From: JACCTH01 sp963761985
GTDB lineage: Bacteria; Actinomycetota; Acidimicrobiia; Spongiisociales; ZC4RG35
DNA length: 64,000 nt
Assembly (NCBI GenBank): GCA_963761985.1
Contig: CAVXIT010000013.1
Location: forward strand, 372,001-436,000
Reading direction: 5' to 3'
Translations under genes and position numbers: made by a program
Shown here: in pieces, positions 43,820 to 52,826 of the stretch
Position numbering within the stretch: position 1 is the stretch's first letter
How the letters are laid out: each line of letters begins with the position of its first letter
The notes under the pieces: model-generated
What the model saw: only the letters and a program-made list of their open reading frames with translations
Told to the model about the DNA's origin: nothing
Databases searched by the model: none

Positions 43820-44568
43820 CCGCCGGTCGTGGTGGTGAGTTCGCGCAACGTTTCCTCGAGGACGTCCTCTGGCAACAAGAGCACGAATAGGCCGAGCAAA
43901 TTGAATCCGGCATGGACAAAGATCGCCGGGCCGAGCCGATTCCGCCGGATCGTCAAGTTGGCCAGGATCAATCCCATCAGGAAGAAGACCGGCATCGTCG
44001 TGACGAGTGCCCGGCCAAGATTTCCGGCCAGACCGAAAATGTGGAACAGCGCAAACACCGCGGCGACGATCCAAGCCGCCGTTCGAGCGCGGGTAGGCAG
44101 CAATGCTCGCAAGAGGATGCCGCGAAAGAGCAGTTCTTCCGTAACCGGCGCAGCGATGCCAATGGTCACGGCGAGGATGAGTCGCGCCGCCGTGGTGTCC
44201 AGCGCTTTCAGTTCCTCGCCGATCACCTGACCGCCCGGATCTTCGCCGACCAGCTGACCCAGAGGGAAGAAGAGCAGCGGCAACGTCAGCTGCAACCCCA
44301 GACCGAGGAGAATCCAGAGACTGTCGCGCCCTTCGACCCGAAACCCGAGAGTTGCCAGACCTCCCCGACGGCGGGCGAGCAGCCAGATGATGCCGAGGTG
44401 ACCGGCATATTGGGCGACCGCCGCCGAAACCAGGAAGAGTGACGGCGAACCACCGATTGTCGGGATCGCCACGATCGTTGCCAACAGCACCCCGCCGACC
44501 ATCGCCAGGACGAAATCGCGGACGCGCCACGACTGTTTCACCTCTTGGGTGACTGGTGGTTCGAGCAT
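43816..44568 (-). CDS. CPBP family intramembrane metalloprotease
   Basis: 250 aa, about eight helices. The three family motifs are present: EELLFRG (Glu-Glu-x3-Arg, near residue 145), FALFHIFG with the metal His, and VHAGFNLLG. Members include Abi proteins, type II CAAX proteases and bacteriocin self-immunity proteins; the substrate here is unknown. Divergent from guaB3 with a 78-base gap. Confidence 0.9.
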   Translation of the reverse strand: MLEPPVTQEVKQSWRVRDFVLAMVGGVLLATIVAIPTIGGSPSLFLVSAAVAQYAGHLGIIWLLARRRGGLATLGFRVEGRDSLWILLGLGLQLTLPLLFFPLGQLVGEDPGGQVIGEELKALDTTAARLILAVTIGIAAPVTEELLFRGILLRALLPTRARTAAWIVAAVFALFHIFGLAGNLGRALVTTMPVFFLMGLILANLTIRRNRLGPAIFVHAGFNLLGLFVLLLPEDVLEETLRELTTTTGG

Positions 44569-44609
44569 GGCGGCACGCTACCCAGATCTGTTCTGAAGGC
44601 CTCTGTTCC

Positions 44610-44615
44610 TACAAT
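44610..44615 (+). promoter_or_regulatory. -10 hexamer of the guaB3-guaA operon
   Basis: TACAAT about 31 bases before the ATG at 44647, with an AGGGAGA ribosome site at 44637-44643. The ribosome site supports 44647 rather than upstream in-frame starts. Confidence 0.45.
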
Positions 44616-44646
44616 GGTGATCGCTTGCACCGAAGTAGGGAGACGC

Positions 44647-45804
44647 ATGGAAGTTGACATCGGGATCGGGAAGACCGCCCGTCAGGCATACGGGTTCGAT
44701 GACATCGCCATTGTGCCCTCGCGGCGCACGCGCGATCCCGACGATGTCGACATCACCTGGCAGCTGGACGGTTTTCGCTTCGAGTTACCGATGCTGGGCT
44801 CGGCGATGGATGGCGCCCTGAGTCCCGCAACGGCGATCGAGATCGGAAGGCTCGGCGGTCTCGGAGTTCTGAACCTGGAAGGGCTCTGGACGCGATATGA
44901 AGATCCCGAATCGTTCTTCCAGGAGATCGGCGACCTCCCGGCGGAGAAGGCCACAAGACGGATGCAGGAGATTTACCTCGAGCCGGTAAAGGCCGGCCTG
45001 GTGCGTGAGAGGATCGAGGAGCTAAAGGCTGGCGGGACCATCGCCGCGGGATCTTTGACACCTCAAAAGGTTCGCGAGTTCGGACCGGAAGCCCTGGCGG
45101 GCGGACTCGACATACTTGTCATCCAGGGGACGGTCGTTTCGGCGGAGCACGTTTCCTCCCGAACCGAGCCGCTCGACCTGGCCGCGTTCATTCAAAGCGT
45201 CGAGGTTCCCGTGGTGGTCGGGGGCTGCGCTTCCTACAGCACCGCCCTCCATCTCATGCGAACCGGCGCCGCCGGAGTGCTGGTCGGAGTCGGGCCCGGA
45301 GCCGCCTGCACAACGCGAGCTGTGCTCGGGGTTGGTGTCCCCCAGGCGACCGCCATCGCCGATGCCGCCGGGGCCCGGATCAGGCATCTCGACGAGACCG
45401 GCCGATACGTCCACGTGATTGCCGACGGGGGAATGCGGACCGGTGGCGACGTCGCCAAAGCCATCGCATGTGGTGCCGATGCCGTCATGATTGGCTCGCC
45501 GTTGGCCAGCGCTGATGAAGCTCCAGGTCGCGGGTACCACTGGGGGATGGCGACTTTCCATCCGACCCTTCCTCGGGGGGCACGGGTGCAAGTGGGTCGG
45601 TTGGGCTCTCTCGCCGAAATCCTCATCGGTCCTGCCCACGAAAACGACGGCCGGCGGAATCTTTTCGGAGCCTTGCGGGCTTCGATGGCGACCTGCGGCT
45701 ATTCCGACCTCAAGGCGTTTCAGAAAGCAGAGATCATGCTTGCCCCCTCGCTGCAAACGGAAGGCAAGGCTCTGCAAAAGGCACAACGGGTAGGCATGGG
45801 ATAA
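44647..45804 (+). CDS. guaB3: GuaB3 family IMP dehydrogenase-related protein
   Basis: 385 aa TIM barrel of the IMPDH/GMP reductase superfamily lacking the CBS domains of IMPDH. The active-site loop reads GVGPGAACTTRAVLGVGVPQ with the catalytic Cys-Thr, then VIADGGMRTGGDVAKAIACGADAVMIGSPLA for the phosphate site (in parts). N-terminal KTARQAYGFDDIAIVPS is typical of GuaB3. The family was annotated as IMPDH-like; published work on a cyanobacterial member found GMP reductase activity, so the reaction here should be regarded as open. Three bases upstream of guaA. Confidence 0.92.
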   Translation: MEVDIGIGKTARQAYGFDDIAIVPSRRTRDPDDVDITWQLDGFRFELPMLGSAMDGALSPATAIEIGRLGGLGVLNLEGLWTRYEDPESFFQEIGDLPAEKATRRMQEIYLEPVKAGLVRERIEELKAGGTIAAGSLTPQKVREFGPEALAGGLDILVIQGTVVSAEHVSSRTEPLDLAAFIQSVEVPVVVGGCASYSTALHLMRTGAAGVLVGVGPGAACTTRAVLGVGVPQATAIADAAGARIRHLDETGRYVHVIADGGMRTGGDVAKAIACGADAVMIGSPLASADEAPGRGYHWGMATFHPTLPRGARVQVGRLGSLAEILIGPAHENDGRRNLFGALRASMATCGYSDLKAFQKAEIMLAPSLQTEGKALQKAQRVGMG

Positions 45805-45806
45805 GG

Positions 45807-47339
45807 ATGCCGGAACCGAAGGTCGTCGTTGTCGATTTCGGAGCGCAGTACGCACAACTGATCGCTCGGCGGGTCCGGGAAGCCCATGTCTTCTCCGAGA
45901 TCGTTAGCCGGCACACCACCGCCGATGACCTTCGGCGTCAGAAACCGGCCGGGATCATCTTCTCCGGGGGTCCGGCTTCGGTCTATTCCGAGGGTGCCTA
46001 CACCGTCGATCCCGAGATACTCGAGCTCGGTATCCCGATCCTTGGTATCTGTTACGGACATCAGCTTCTGGCCGATCTCGCAGGTGGGGTGGTCGCTCGC
46101 ACCGATCTGGCCGAGTTCGGTCGGAGCACCGTCCGCCTCGAGACGGGTTCCCAGCTGCTCGAGGATCTCCCCCCCGAGCTCACCGTGTGGATGAGCCATC
46201 GTGACGCGGTTTCGGAACCGCCGCCTGGGTTCTTGTCTGTTGCAACCTCTGACGGAGCGCGAGTGGCGGCCATGGAAGATCGCGAACGCCGGCTCTTCGG
46301 CGTTCAGTTTCACCCTGAGGTATCGCACACTGAGCGCGGCCAGGATGTCATCAAGCGGTTTCTCTATGACGTCTGTGAGCTTGCGCCCACCTGGACGTCG
46401 CATTCAATTATCGAGAACGCTGTGGCCCAGATTCGCGCCGAGGTGGGATCGGCTCGAGTCATCTGCGGGCTTTCCGGCGGTGTTGACTCGGCCGTCGCGG
46501 CGGCGCTCGTCCACGAAGCGGTCGGTGATCAGCTGACCTGCATCTTCGTTGACCATGGGTTGCTTCGTGCCGGCGAGGCCGAACAGGTGGAGGACACGTT
46601 CCGACGACATTTCCGTGTCGATCTAGTTTCGGTGAAGGCAGCCGATCGGTTCTTGGATCGGCTCGCCGGCATAACTGATCCAGAAGAGAAACGTCGGATC
46701 ATCGGTGAGCTATTCGTGCGAGTCTTCGAAGATGCGGCCACCGATATCGATAACGCTGAATTTCTGGTCCAGGGGACGTTGTATCCCGATGTCATCGAGT
46801 CGGGGAGCTCCTCGGCAGCCACGATCAAGACCCACCACAATGTGGGTGGTCTCCCCGCCGACCTGCGCTTCCGTTTGGTGGAGCCGCTCCGCGACCTGTT
46901 CAAGGATGAAGTGCGCGCCATCGGCGAGGAGCTCGGACTCCCCGAGGAGATTGTCTGGCGCCAGCCTTTCCCCGGCCCTGGCCTTGCGGTGAGAATCATC
47001 GGAGAGGTGACCCTCGAGCGGCTCGAGATTCTGCGTGCGGCCGACGCGATCGTGACCGAAGAGATTCGGCGGGCGGGGTTGGAGCGATCCATTTGGCAGG
47101 CCTTTGGGGTGCTGCCAGCGATCAAAACGGTGGGAGTGCAGGGTGATGGCCGCACCTACAGCTATCCATTGATTGTGCGGGCGGTTGAGAGCGAAGACGC
47201 GATGACTGCGGATTGGGCCCGGCTCCCGTATGAGTTGTTGGAATCGATCAGCCGGAGGGTGGTTGCCGAGGTCGAGGGAATCAACCGGGTGGCCTATGAC
47301 ATTTCCTCGAAACCTCCCGCCACGATTGAGTGGGAATAG
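45807..47339 (+). CDS. guaA: GMP synthase (glutamine-hydrolysing)
   Basis: 510 aa, converts XMP to GMP. Class I glutamine amidotransferase domain first, with the nucleophile in GICYGHQLL (about residue 77) and its His/Glu in FHPEVSHTE; then the ATP pyrophosphatase P-loop GLSGGVDSAVAAAL near 220-233 and the C-terminal dimerisation domain ending in the conserved SSKPPATIEWE. Normal length. Operon with guaB3. Confidence 0.98.
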   Translation: MPEPKVVVVDFGAQYAQLIARRVREAHVFSEIVSRHTTADDLRRQKPAGIIFSGGPASVYSEGAYTVDPEILELGIPILGICYGHQLLADLAGGVVARTDLAEFGRSTVRLETGSQLLEDLPPELTVWMSHRDAVSEPPPGFLSVATSDGARVAAMEDRERRLFGVQFHPEVSHTERGQDVIKRFLYDVCELAPTWTSHSIIENAVAQIRAEVGSARVICGLSGGVDSAVAAALVHEAVGDQLTCIFVDHGLLRAGEAEQVEDTFRRHFRVDLVSVKAADRFLDRLAGITDPEEKRRIIGELFVRVFEDAATDIDNAEFLVQGTLYPDVIESGSSSAATIKTHHNVGGLPADLRFRLVEPLRDLFKDEVRAIGEELGLPEEIVWRQPFPGPGLAVRIIGEVTLERLEILRAADAIVTEEIRRAGLERSIWQAFGVLPAIKTVGVQGDGRTYSYPLIVRAVESEDAMTADWARLPYELLESISRRVVAEVEGINRVAYDISSKPPATIEWE

Positions 47340-47373
47340 CCTCCTGGTGGCCGGAGACCCTCCAATCCTCTAG

Positions 47374-47401
47374 TTGCCAACCTCAACTTGACACCTAACT
47401 C
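47374..47401 (+). promoter_or_regulatory. candidate promoter of the hybrid CheA operon
   Basis: TTGCCA (47374-47379), 16 bases, TAACTC (47396-47401), then five bases to the ATG. One of the few places where both -35-like and -10-like boxes can be seen. Confidence 0.35.
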
Positions 47402-47406
47402 AGCCG

Positions 47407-49482
47407 ATGTTTGAGACAGGTCCGTCGAGTCGGAAATCCGTGGATATCACCCTCTCAACCGAGCTGATCGACATCTACCGCCAAGAGGTGGCTGAGCGGT
47501 CGCGACGTCTCGCCCGGGCCGCCCTGACCCTGCTCGAACGGGCGCTCGACCCTGACGAGATCACCGAATTGATTCGCGACGCCCACACCATCAAGGGCTC
47601 GTCGCGGGTTGTAGGACTCAGCGAAGTTGCCTCAGCCGCGGCGTTCCTCGAGCACGTCTGGAAGCGGCATGAAAGCTCCGATCTGGAAGTCAGCGATGAA
47701 GTGTCCAAGTCGCTCGAGGCCCTCGCCGCTTTTCTGCCGGACGCGGCCCAGCAGGAGCAAGCAGGCGTAACTTCAAAACTGCGAGCCCTGGTGGCGCGCG
47801 CCGAGGCGGCAGTGGCCGGCAACATCTATGTCCCGGTCACTCCCGCCCAAGTAGTCACCTCACCGGCACCGACCCAGAGCGCGTCGCTGGGTGGGTTGCT
47901 GGCCGAGATCGAACGCTCGGTGATGAGTGGCGTGTCGCGGGTCGACACAATGGACCTCTACCAGCTGATAAACCAAGCAGTCGAGGTAAGCCTCGATGCG
48001 GAGGGTCTATCCGACCTGGCGCTGGTTCAGCTCGAAGGGGCCGACCCGACCAAGCTGATGGCGGCCTGGCGCCAGCAACTGCGGCGCATGGCCGGTGCGA
48101 TCGGCAATCTCCAGTCGCTCGCAGTCAATCTGGCCAATGCCCAGCTGAACACCGTGACCGACACTTTTCCCCAATTCGTCCGCTACGTCGGCCGCAAGCT
48201 CGGAAAAGAGGTGCGGTTCGAATCGAGCGGAGAGGACATCGAACTCGATCGACAGATCGTCGAGCTCATGCGAGAACCGCTGCGTCACCTCCTGGTCAAT
48301 GCCGTCGAACACGGGATCGAGGCTCCGGAGGCTCGCTCCGCGGCCGGCAAACCAGTTACCGGGATCGTTTCGCTCAACGCTCGGCGTGAGGGCGAAAAGG
48401 TCATGATCGTCATCTCCGACGACGGGCAGGGAATCGACTGGCGAGCGGTGCAGGAGTCCGCCATCGCCCGCGGAATCCCTGCCGACGAAGACGACCTTTC
48501 CTCGTTGCTCTTCACCCCAGGGTTCACCACGCTGATCGAAGCCACTGACTTTTCCGGATCGGGGGATGGTCTCGCTGCCGTGTCCGACATAATCGAACGC
48601 GTCAATGGGGTCATCCAGCTGGAAACGGTGCCCGGCCTCGGCACCACCGTGACGATCATCCTGCCGATCTCGCTGGTTCTGCAGAATGTCGTTGTGCTGG
48701 CCGACGGTCCCAACTTCTGGGGAATTCCGGAGGCGGCGGTCCAGGCTTCGATCGTTCCTTCGATCGCCGATGTCGTCGAAACCACCGACGGGACTCGTCG
48801 CGCTCGCTTTCAGACCCAGGAGCTGCCGGTCGTTTCCATGGCTGCGGCCATGGGCCGGGAGCCCGTTGGAGGCGAGGACGACCTGCTGATCGTTTCGACC
48901 CGGTCCGGGCCAGTTGCAGTCTCGGCGGGCGAAGTGCTCGGCAAGCGCCGGGTCGCCGTCAAAGCGCTCGGGCCGATTCTGGGAGGATCGCGCAGCATCA
49001 CCGGCGCCGCGCTCTTGGGGGGAGGCGAAGTTCTGGTGGTGGTCGACCCAAACTACCTGGGCGAGTACAGCCGGAAAGTTCACCCTCCGGGAGCCAATCC
49101 ACCCCGCATCCTGGTCGTCGATGACTCAGCCGGCGTTCGCCAGCTCATCTCGGCGAGCCTCGCGGGCCGCGGCTTTGATGTCGAGGTTGCCGAGGGCGCA
49201 CGGGAAGCGGCGGCAAAGCTGGCCTCGGCCAAGTTTGACTGTCTGGTCGTTGACTTTGCGATGCCCCGATCGAACGGGGTCGAATTGGTTCGAGCTCTCC
49301 GGGCCGCCGGGGTGATGATCCCTATGGTTATGGTTTCGGGCGTGGCCAATGCGGAGCAGCAACAAGCGGCCTGGGACGCTGGAGTCAACGCCTACCTCGA
49401 GAAGAACGACCTGCGTCTTGGTTCTTTGGCATCGACCGTGCGGGCCCTCCTAGAAGGTCAAGACAGCCAAGGACCGTCGTGA
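47407..49482 (+). CDS. hybrid CheA-type histidine kinase with C-terminal receiver
   Basis: 691 aa. Order: Hpt domain with phospho-His about 60 (DAHTIKGSSR), a linker, an ATPase domain with LLVNAVEHGIE (N box), SDDGQGIDW and a shortened G2 (GSGDGLAAVSDIIERVNG), a CheW-like domain (about 435-560), and a REC domain (565-691) with VVDDS and the phospho-acceptor Asp about 616 in VVDFAMPRSNG. This is the FrzE/ChpA-like layout. No chemoreceptor, CheW, CheY, CheB/R or motility gene is in the window, so it may serve a non-chemotaxis pathway. Overlaps the next kinase by four bases. Confidence 0.92.
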   Translation: MFETGPSSRKSVDITLSTELIDIYRQEVAERSRRLARAALTLLERALDPDEITELIRDAHTIKGSSRVVGLSEVASAAAFLEHVWKRHESSDLEVSDEVSKSLEALAAFLPDAAQQEQAGVTSKLRALVARAEAAVAGNIYVPVTPAQVVTSPAPTQSASLGGLLAEIERSVMSGVSRVDTMDLYQLINQAVEVSLDAEGLSDLALVQLEGADPTKLMAAWRQQLRRMAGAIGNLQSLAVNLANAQLNTVTDTFPQFVRYVGRKLGKEVRFESSGEDIELDRQIVELMREPLRHLLVNAVEHGIEAPEARSAAGKPVTGIVSLNARREGEKVMIVISDDGQGIDWRAVQESAIARGIPADEDDLSSLLFTPGFTTLIEATDFSGSGDGLAAVSDIIERVNGVIQLETVPGLGTTVTIILPISLVLQNVVVLADGPNFWGIPEAAVQASIVPSIADVVETTDGTRRARFQTQELPVVSMAAAMGREPVGGEDDLLIVSTRSGPVAVSAGEVLGKRRVAVKALGPILGGSRSITGAALLGGGEVLVVVDPNYLGEYSRKVHPPGANPPRILVVDDSAGVRQLISASLAGRGFDVEVAEGAREAAAKLASAKFDCLVVDFAMPRSNGVELVRALRAAGVMIPMVMVSGVANAEQQQAAWDAGVNAYLEKNDLRLGSLASTVRALLEGQDSQGPS

Positions 49483-50357
49483 CCGCCATCCTGTGGATTG
49501 CGGGCGCGGTTGTGGTACTCGCGCTGGCTGGAATGGTGTGGAGCCTGCGCTTGGCCACGGCCTCACGCGCACGCGAAGCGCAGGCTCGCCAGGAAGCCGA
49601 GGACGCTCGCCACATCAAGAATGATTTCGTCTCGATGGTCAGCCATGAGTTGCGGACGCCGCTCACCAGCATCGCGGGCTTTGCCCAAACCCTTTCCAGC
49701 TCAGGAGACTCGCTGTCGAAGGAAGAAGTCAACGAGTTCCTCGGGTACATCAGCAAGCAGGCCACGTATCTCGGCGACTTGGTCGAAGACATCCTGGTCA
49801 TTCCCCGGCTCGAGGCGGGTCGCTTGCGGTTCAAAGCGGACGTGTTCGACCTGGGAACGATGATCGAGGAAGTCGCCTTTCTCATCTTCCCGCCAGGAGG
49901 CGGGCGAGAGGCATCGGTCTCGATCCCGCAAGGGGTGCGGGCCCATGCCGACTCCAAGCGAGTCCAGCAGGTGGTCAGGAATCTGTTGGAGAACGCCCGA
50001 AAATATGGCGGCGACCAGGTTTTGGTCGAAGGCCTCGCCCATGGCGACCAGTACGTGGTGGTCGTGTCGGACAACGGGCCCGGCGTTCCCGACGGCTCGA
50101 CCAACTCGATCTTCGAGCACTTTGAACAGGTTTCGAAGGGCGACTCCCGCTCCTCCTCCGGAATCGGTCTGGGTCTGCCGATCGCTCGCAGCCTGGCGCG
50201 GGCGATGGGGGGCGACGTCTGGTACGAGCGCCGATTCCCGACCGGCAGCCGCTTCTGTTTCTCACTCCCCGCGAACTCCTTGGTCCGTGAGGAAGAACCA
50301 ACCGAGGACATCAGACATCAGACTTCAGACATCAGACTCCAACCCGGTTCGGTCTGA
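49479..50357 (+). CDS. small membrane histidine kinase with repeat-derived C-terminus
   Basis: 292 aa. One N-terminal helix (about 3-24), a short coiled coil, HisKA with MVSHELRTPLTS (phospho-His about 56), and HATPase with NLLENARKYGG, VSDNGPGVP and GIGLGLPIARSLARAMGG. No sensor domain. GTG start overlaps the hybrid CheA gene, so the two products probably act together, with this kinase signalling to the CheA REC domain or the reverse. The last 17 residues and the stop codon are encoded by dispersed repeat A and are not part of the kinase fold. Confidence 0.9.
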   Translation: MTAILWIAGAVVVLALAGMVWSLRLATASRAREAQARQEAEDARHIKNDFVSMVSHELRTPLTSIAGFAQTLSSSGDSLSKEEVNEFLGYISKQATYLGDLVEDILVIPRLEAGRLRFKADVFDLGTMIEEVAFLIFPPGGGREASVSIPQGVRAHADSKRVQQVVRNLLENARKYGGDQVLVEGLAHGDQYVVVVSDNGPGVPDGSTNSIFEHFEQVSKGDSRSSSGIGLGLPIARSLARAMGGDVWYERRFPTGSRFCFSLPANSLVREEEPTEDIRHQTSDIRLQPGSV

Positions 50358-50382
50358 TATCTGACGTCTGATATCTGACGTC
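50307..50382. repeat. dispersed hairpin repeat A, copy 2
   Basis: Arms 50307-50337 and 50352-50382 are 31 bases each and complementary at 27 positions, with a 14-base loop. Each arm is a run of GACATCAGA-type 7-8-base units. It contains the stop codon of the histidine kinase and could act as its terminator. Shares the GACATCAGAC unit with copy 1 at 37646. Confidence 0.75.
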
Positions 50383-50394
50383 TTAGTTACGCGC

Positions 50395-50425
50395 TTGTCA
50401 TTCTGACCTAGGCGACCGGTACCAT
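50395..50425 (+). promoter_or_regulatory. promoter of pcrA
   Basis: TTGTCA (50395-50400) and TACCAT (50420-50425), spacer 19, followed by six bases and the GTG at 50432. Leaderless layout. Confidence 0.45.
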
Positions 50426-50431
50426 GCCGGG

Positions 50432-52678
50432 GTGGAAACGGAGTGGTTCCAGAACGACCTCCTGGTCGAATCCCCACTGCTGGCCGAACTCAATCCCACC
50501 CAGCGAGAAGCGGTGGCGGCCACCGAGGGGCCGGTGCTGGTCGTCGCTGGGGCCGGGTCGGGCAAGACCCGGGTCCTGACCTACCGCATCGCACACCTTA
50601 TTCGCGATCTCGGGGCATCCCCCGAGTCCATCCTGGCCATCACCTTTACCAATAAAGCCGCCGACGAGATGAGGAGCAGAGTGGCGAGGTTGGTGGGAAG
50701 GGCGACCAGGGCCATGTGGGTTTCGACCTTCCATTCCGCCTGCGTTCGAATCCTTCGTCGCGAAGCCCACCGCCTTGGGTACCGATCGGGGTTTTCCATC
50801 TACGACGAGGACGACAGCGTTCGCCTGCTGACGATGTGCGTGAAGGATCTCGACCTCGACTCAAAGCGTTTTCCTCCCCGGGCGATCAAGGAAGCCATTT
50901 CTCGAGCCAAGAACGAGCTGATCGATTACGAGTCTTTCGCCACGTCGGGCGAGGGTTTCTATCACGAGCAGGTGGCTGACGTTTACCGGCTGTACCAACA
51001 GCGCTTGCTGGAAGCCTCGGCGATGGACTTCGACGATCTCTTGATGATCACCGTCGAGCTCCTCGGTGCATTTCCCGAGGTCCTGGCGCAATACCAGGAG
51101 AGGTTCCGCTACATCCTCGTCGACGAGTATCAGGACACCAACCGCGCCCAGTACGTGCTCGTGAAAATGCTTGCCGCCGAGCATCGGAACCTTTGTGTGG
51201 TTGGCGATGGAGATCAGAGCATCTACCGCTGGCGAGGCGCGGACATCCGCAACATCGAAGATTTCGAGAAGGACTACCCGGATGCACGGATCATCGTTCT
51301 CGACCAGAACTACCGCTCGACCACCAACATCCTCGACGCGGCCAACGCGGTCATCTCGAACAACCCGCGTCGCACTCCCAAGCGCCTGTGGAGTGATCGC
51401 GGCACCGGCGAGCTCATTGTTCGCTTTGAGGGCGAGGACGAGCACGATGAAGCAGGTTTCGTCGCCGACGAGATAGAGCGTCTGGGGGATGCCGGCTTCA
51501 ACCAGTCGGACATGGCGATCTTCTATCGCACCAATGCACAATCACGGGTGATTGAGGAAGTTCTCGTTCGCCGGGGTATCCCTTATCGCGTGGTCGGCTC
51601 GGTGCGCTACTTCGATCGCAAGGAGATAAAGGATGCCCTCGCCTATTTGCGGGCAATGGTCAACCCGGATGATGGAGTTGCACTCAAACGGGTGATAAAC
51701 GAACCCAAACGCGCAATCGGGGACACGAGCGTTGCCCATCTCGACCGCTTTGCGCAGGATCATCGCATCGGCTTCGGAGAGGCGTTAAGCCGAGCCGGGG
51801 AGATTTCGCAGTTGACGGGTAGGGCGCAGCGGTCGATTCTCGAATTCGCCGGCCTCCTTGACATGATGAGGATGAAGGCCGACACCGGTGGACTTCAGGC
51901 AGCGATTGACGCAGTCATCAACGACACCGGGTACCTCTCGATGCTCGAAGCCGAGCGCAGTATCGAAGCGCTGGGCCGCATCGAGAACCTCCGTGAGTTG
52001 GCGTCTGTAGCGGCGGAGTTTGAGAGTCTCAGCGAAGGATCGGTGATCGACGGGGTCGACTGGGTCGACATTCCAAGCCTCGAGAGGTTGGAGCGCTTCC
52101 TCGAATCGGTCTCCCTCCAAAACGAAACGGATGATCTTGAGGAGGGGGCAGGAGCCGTGACGCTGATGACCCTCCACAACGCCAAGGGTCTCGAGTATCC
52201 CGCAGTCTTCTTGGCGGGGATGGAGGATGGAATCTTCCCCCACATGCGCACCTTGGGAGATCCGGCCGAACTGGAAGAGGAACGCAGGCTGGCATATGTC
52301 GGCATGACCCGGGCAATGGATCGCCTCTATTTGACCTCAGCTTGGAGTCGCATGCTCTTTGGAGGCACCAACTACAACCCTCCCTCGCGCTTCCTCAAAG
52401 AAGTGCCAACCGAACTCATGGAGAAGGCGGAGAAGCGGAAGCGCACCTCGAACGCCGAGGCGGCGTGGTCGGGCCGCCCCACGGTCAGCTCAGACGAAAT
52501 CCAAAGCGGCGACAGAGTACGGCACGACAAATGGGGATTGGGAACCGTACGAGAGGTAATCGGAGCTGGCGAGCGAGCCGAAGCCGAAGTGATCTTCGAC
52601 GAGGAAGGCAAAAAGCGCCTCCTCCTCGCCTGGGCCCCACTGCAGAAGATTTCTCCCCCCGGAGGGGGGAGTACCTGA
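50432..52678 (+). CDS. pcrA: ATP-dependent DNA helicase PcrA/UvrD
   Basis: 748 aa superfamily 1 3'-5' helicase for repair and displacement of proteins from DNA. Motifs: GAGSGKT (40-46), TFTNKAADEM, ILVDEYQDTN (II), GDGDQSIYRWRGA (III), VLDQNYRST (IV), TLHNAKGLEYP (V) and VGMTRAMDRLYL (VI), plus the C-terminal RVRHDKWGLGTV Tudor-like segment that binds RNA polymerase in PcrA/UvrD. The last residues SPPGGGST come from dispersed repeat B, so the native end is at about 52650. GTG start. Confidence 0.97.
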   Translation: METEWFQNDLLVESPLLAELNPTQREAVAATEGPVLVVAGAGSGKTRVLTYRIAHLIRDLGASPESILAITFTNKAADEMRSRVARLVGRATRAMWVSTFHSACVRILRREAHRLGYRSGFSIYDEDDSVRLLTMCVKDLDLDSKRFPPRAIKEAISRAKNELIDYESFATSGEGFYHEQVADVYRLYQQRLLEASAMDFDDLLMITVELLGAFPEVLAQYQERFRYILVDEYQDTNRAQYVLVKMLAAEHRNLCVVGDGDQSIYRWRGADIRNIEDFEKDYPDARIIVLDQNYRSTTNILDAANAVISNNPRRTPKRLWSDRGTGELIVRFEGEDEHDEAGFVADEIERLGDAGFNQSDMAIFYRTNAQSRVIEEVLVRRGIPYRVVGSVRYFDRKEIKDALAYLRAMVNPDDGVALKRVINEPKRAIGDTSVAHLDRFAQDHRIGFGEALSRAGEISQLTGRAQRSILEFAGLLDMMRMKADTGGLQAAIDAVINDTGYLSMLEAERSIEALGRIENLRELASVAAEFESLSEGSVIDGVDWVDIPSLERLERFLESVSLQNETDDLEEGAGAVTLMTLHNAKGLEYPAVFLAGMEDGIFPHMRTLGDPAELEEERRLAYVGMTRAMDRLYLTSAWSRMLFGGTNYNPPSRFLKEVPTELMEKAEKRKRTSNAEAAWSGRPTVSSDEIQSGDRVRHDKWGLGTVREVIGAGERAEAEVIFDEEGKKRLLLAWAPLQKISPPGGGST

Positions 52679-52703
52679 GCGTCAGCGAAGGGAGAGGGGG
52701 GCG
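52651..52703 (+). repeat. dispersed palindromic repeat B, copy 1
   Basis: CTCCCCCC-GGA-GGGGGGAG hairpin followed by AGTACC, a short variable stem and AGGGGGGCG. It supplies the end of the pcrA reading frame and its stop. Same element at 56566 and, inverted, at 52772. Confidence 0.75.
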
Positions 52704-52771
52704 GTCGATTGACCGCGCGACAAGGTTTCTCTGCCCGACGTTTTCGAAAGTTAGACAGCCTCTTGTTGGAG

Positions 52772-52822
52772 AGAACGCCCCCCTCGGCCCTAGCGGGCCA
52801 CTCCCCCCTCCGGGGGGAGAAA
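52772..52822 (-). repeat. dispersed palindromic repeat B, copy 2 (inverted)
   Basis: Same element on the minus strand, ending five bases from the transaldolase stop. Its variable middle is a GGCCCGCTAGGGCC stem. With copy 1 it forms a large inverted pair around 52704-52771, between the convergent pcrA and transaldolase genes. Confidence 0.75.
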
Positions 52823-52826
52823 CAAG

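Noticed and set aside
47388..47393. TTGACA before the hybrid CheA gene as a -35 box
   Set aside because: A partner -10 at the usual spacing would fall inside the coding sequence; TTGCCA at 47374 fits better.
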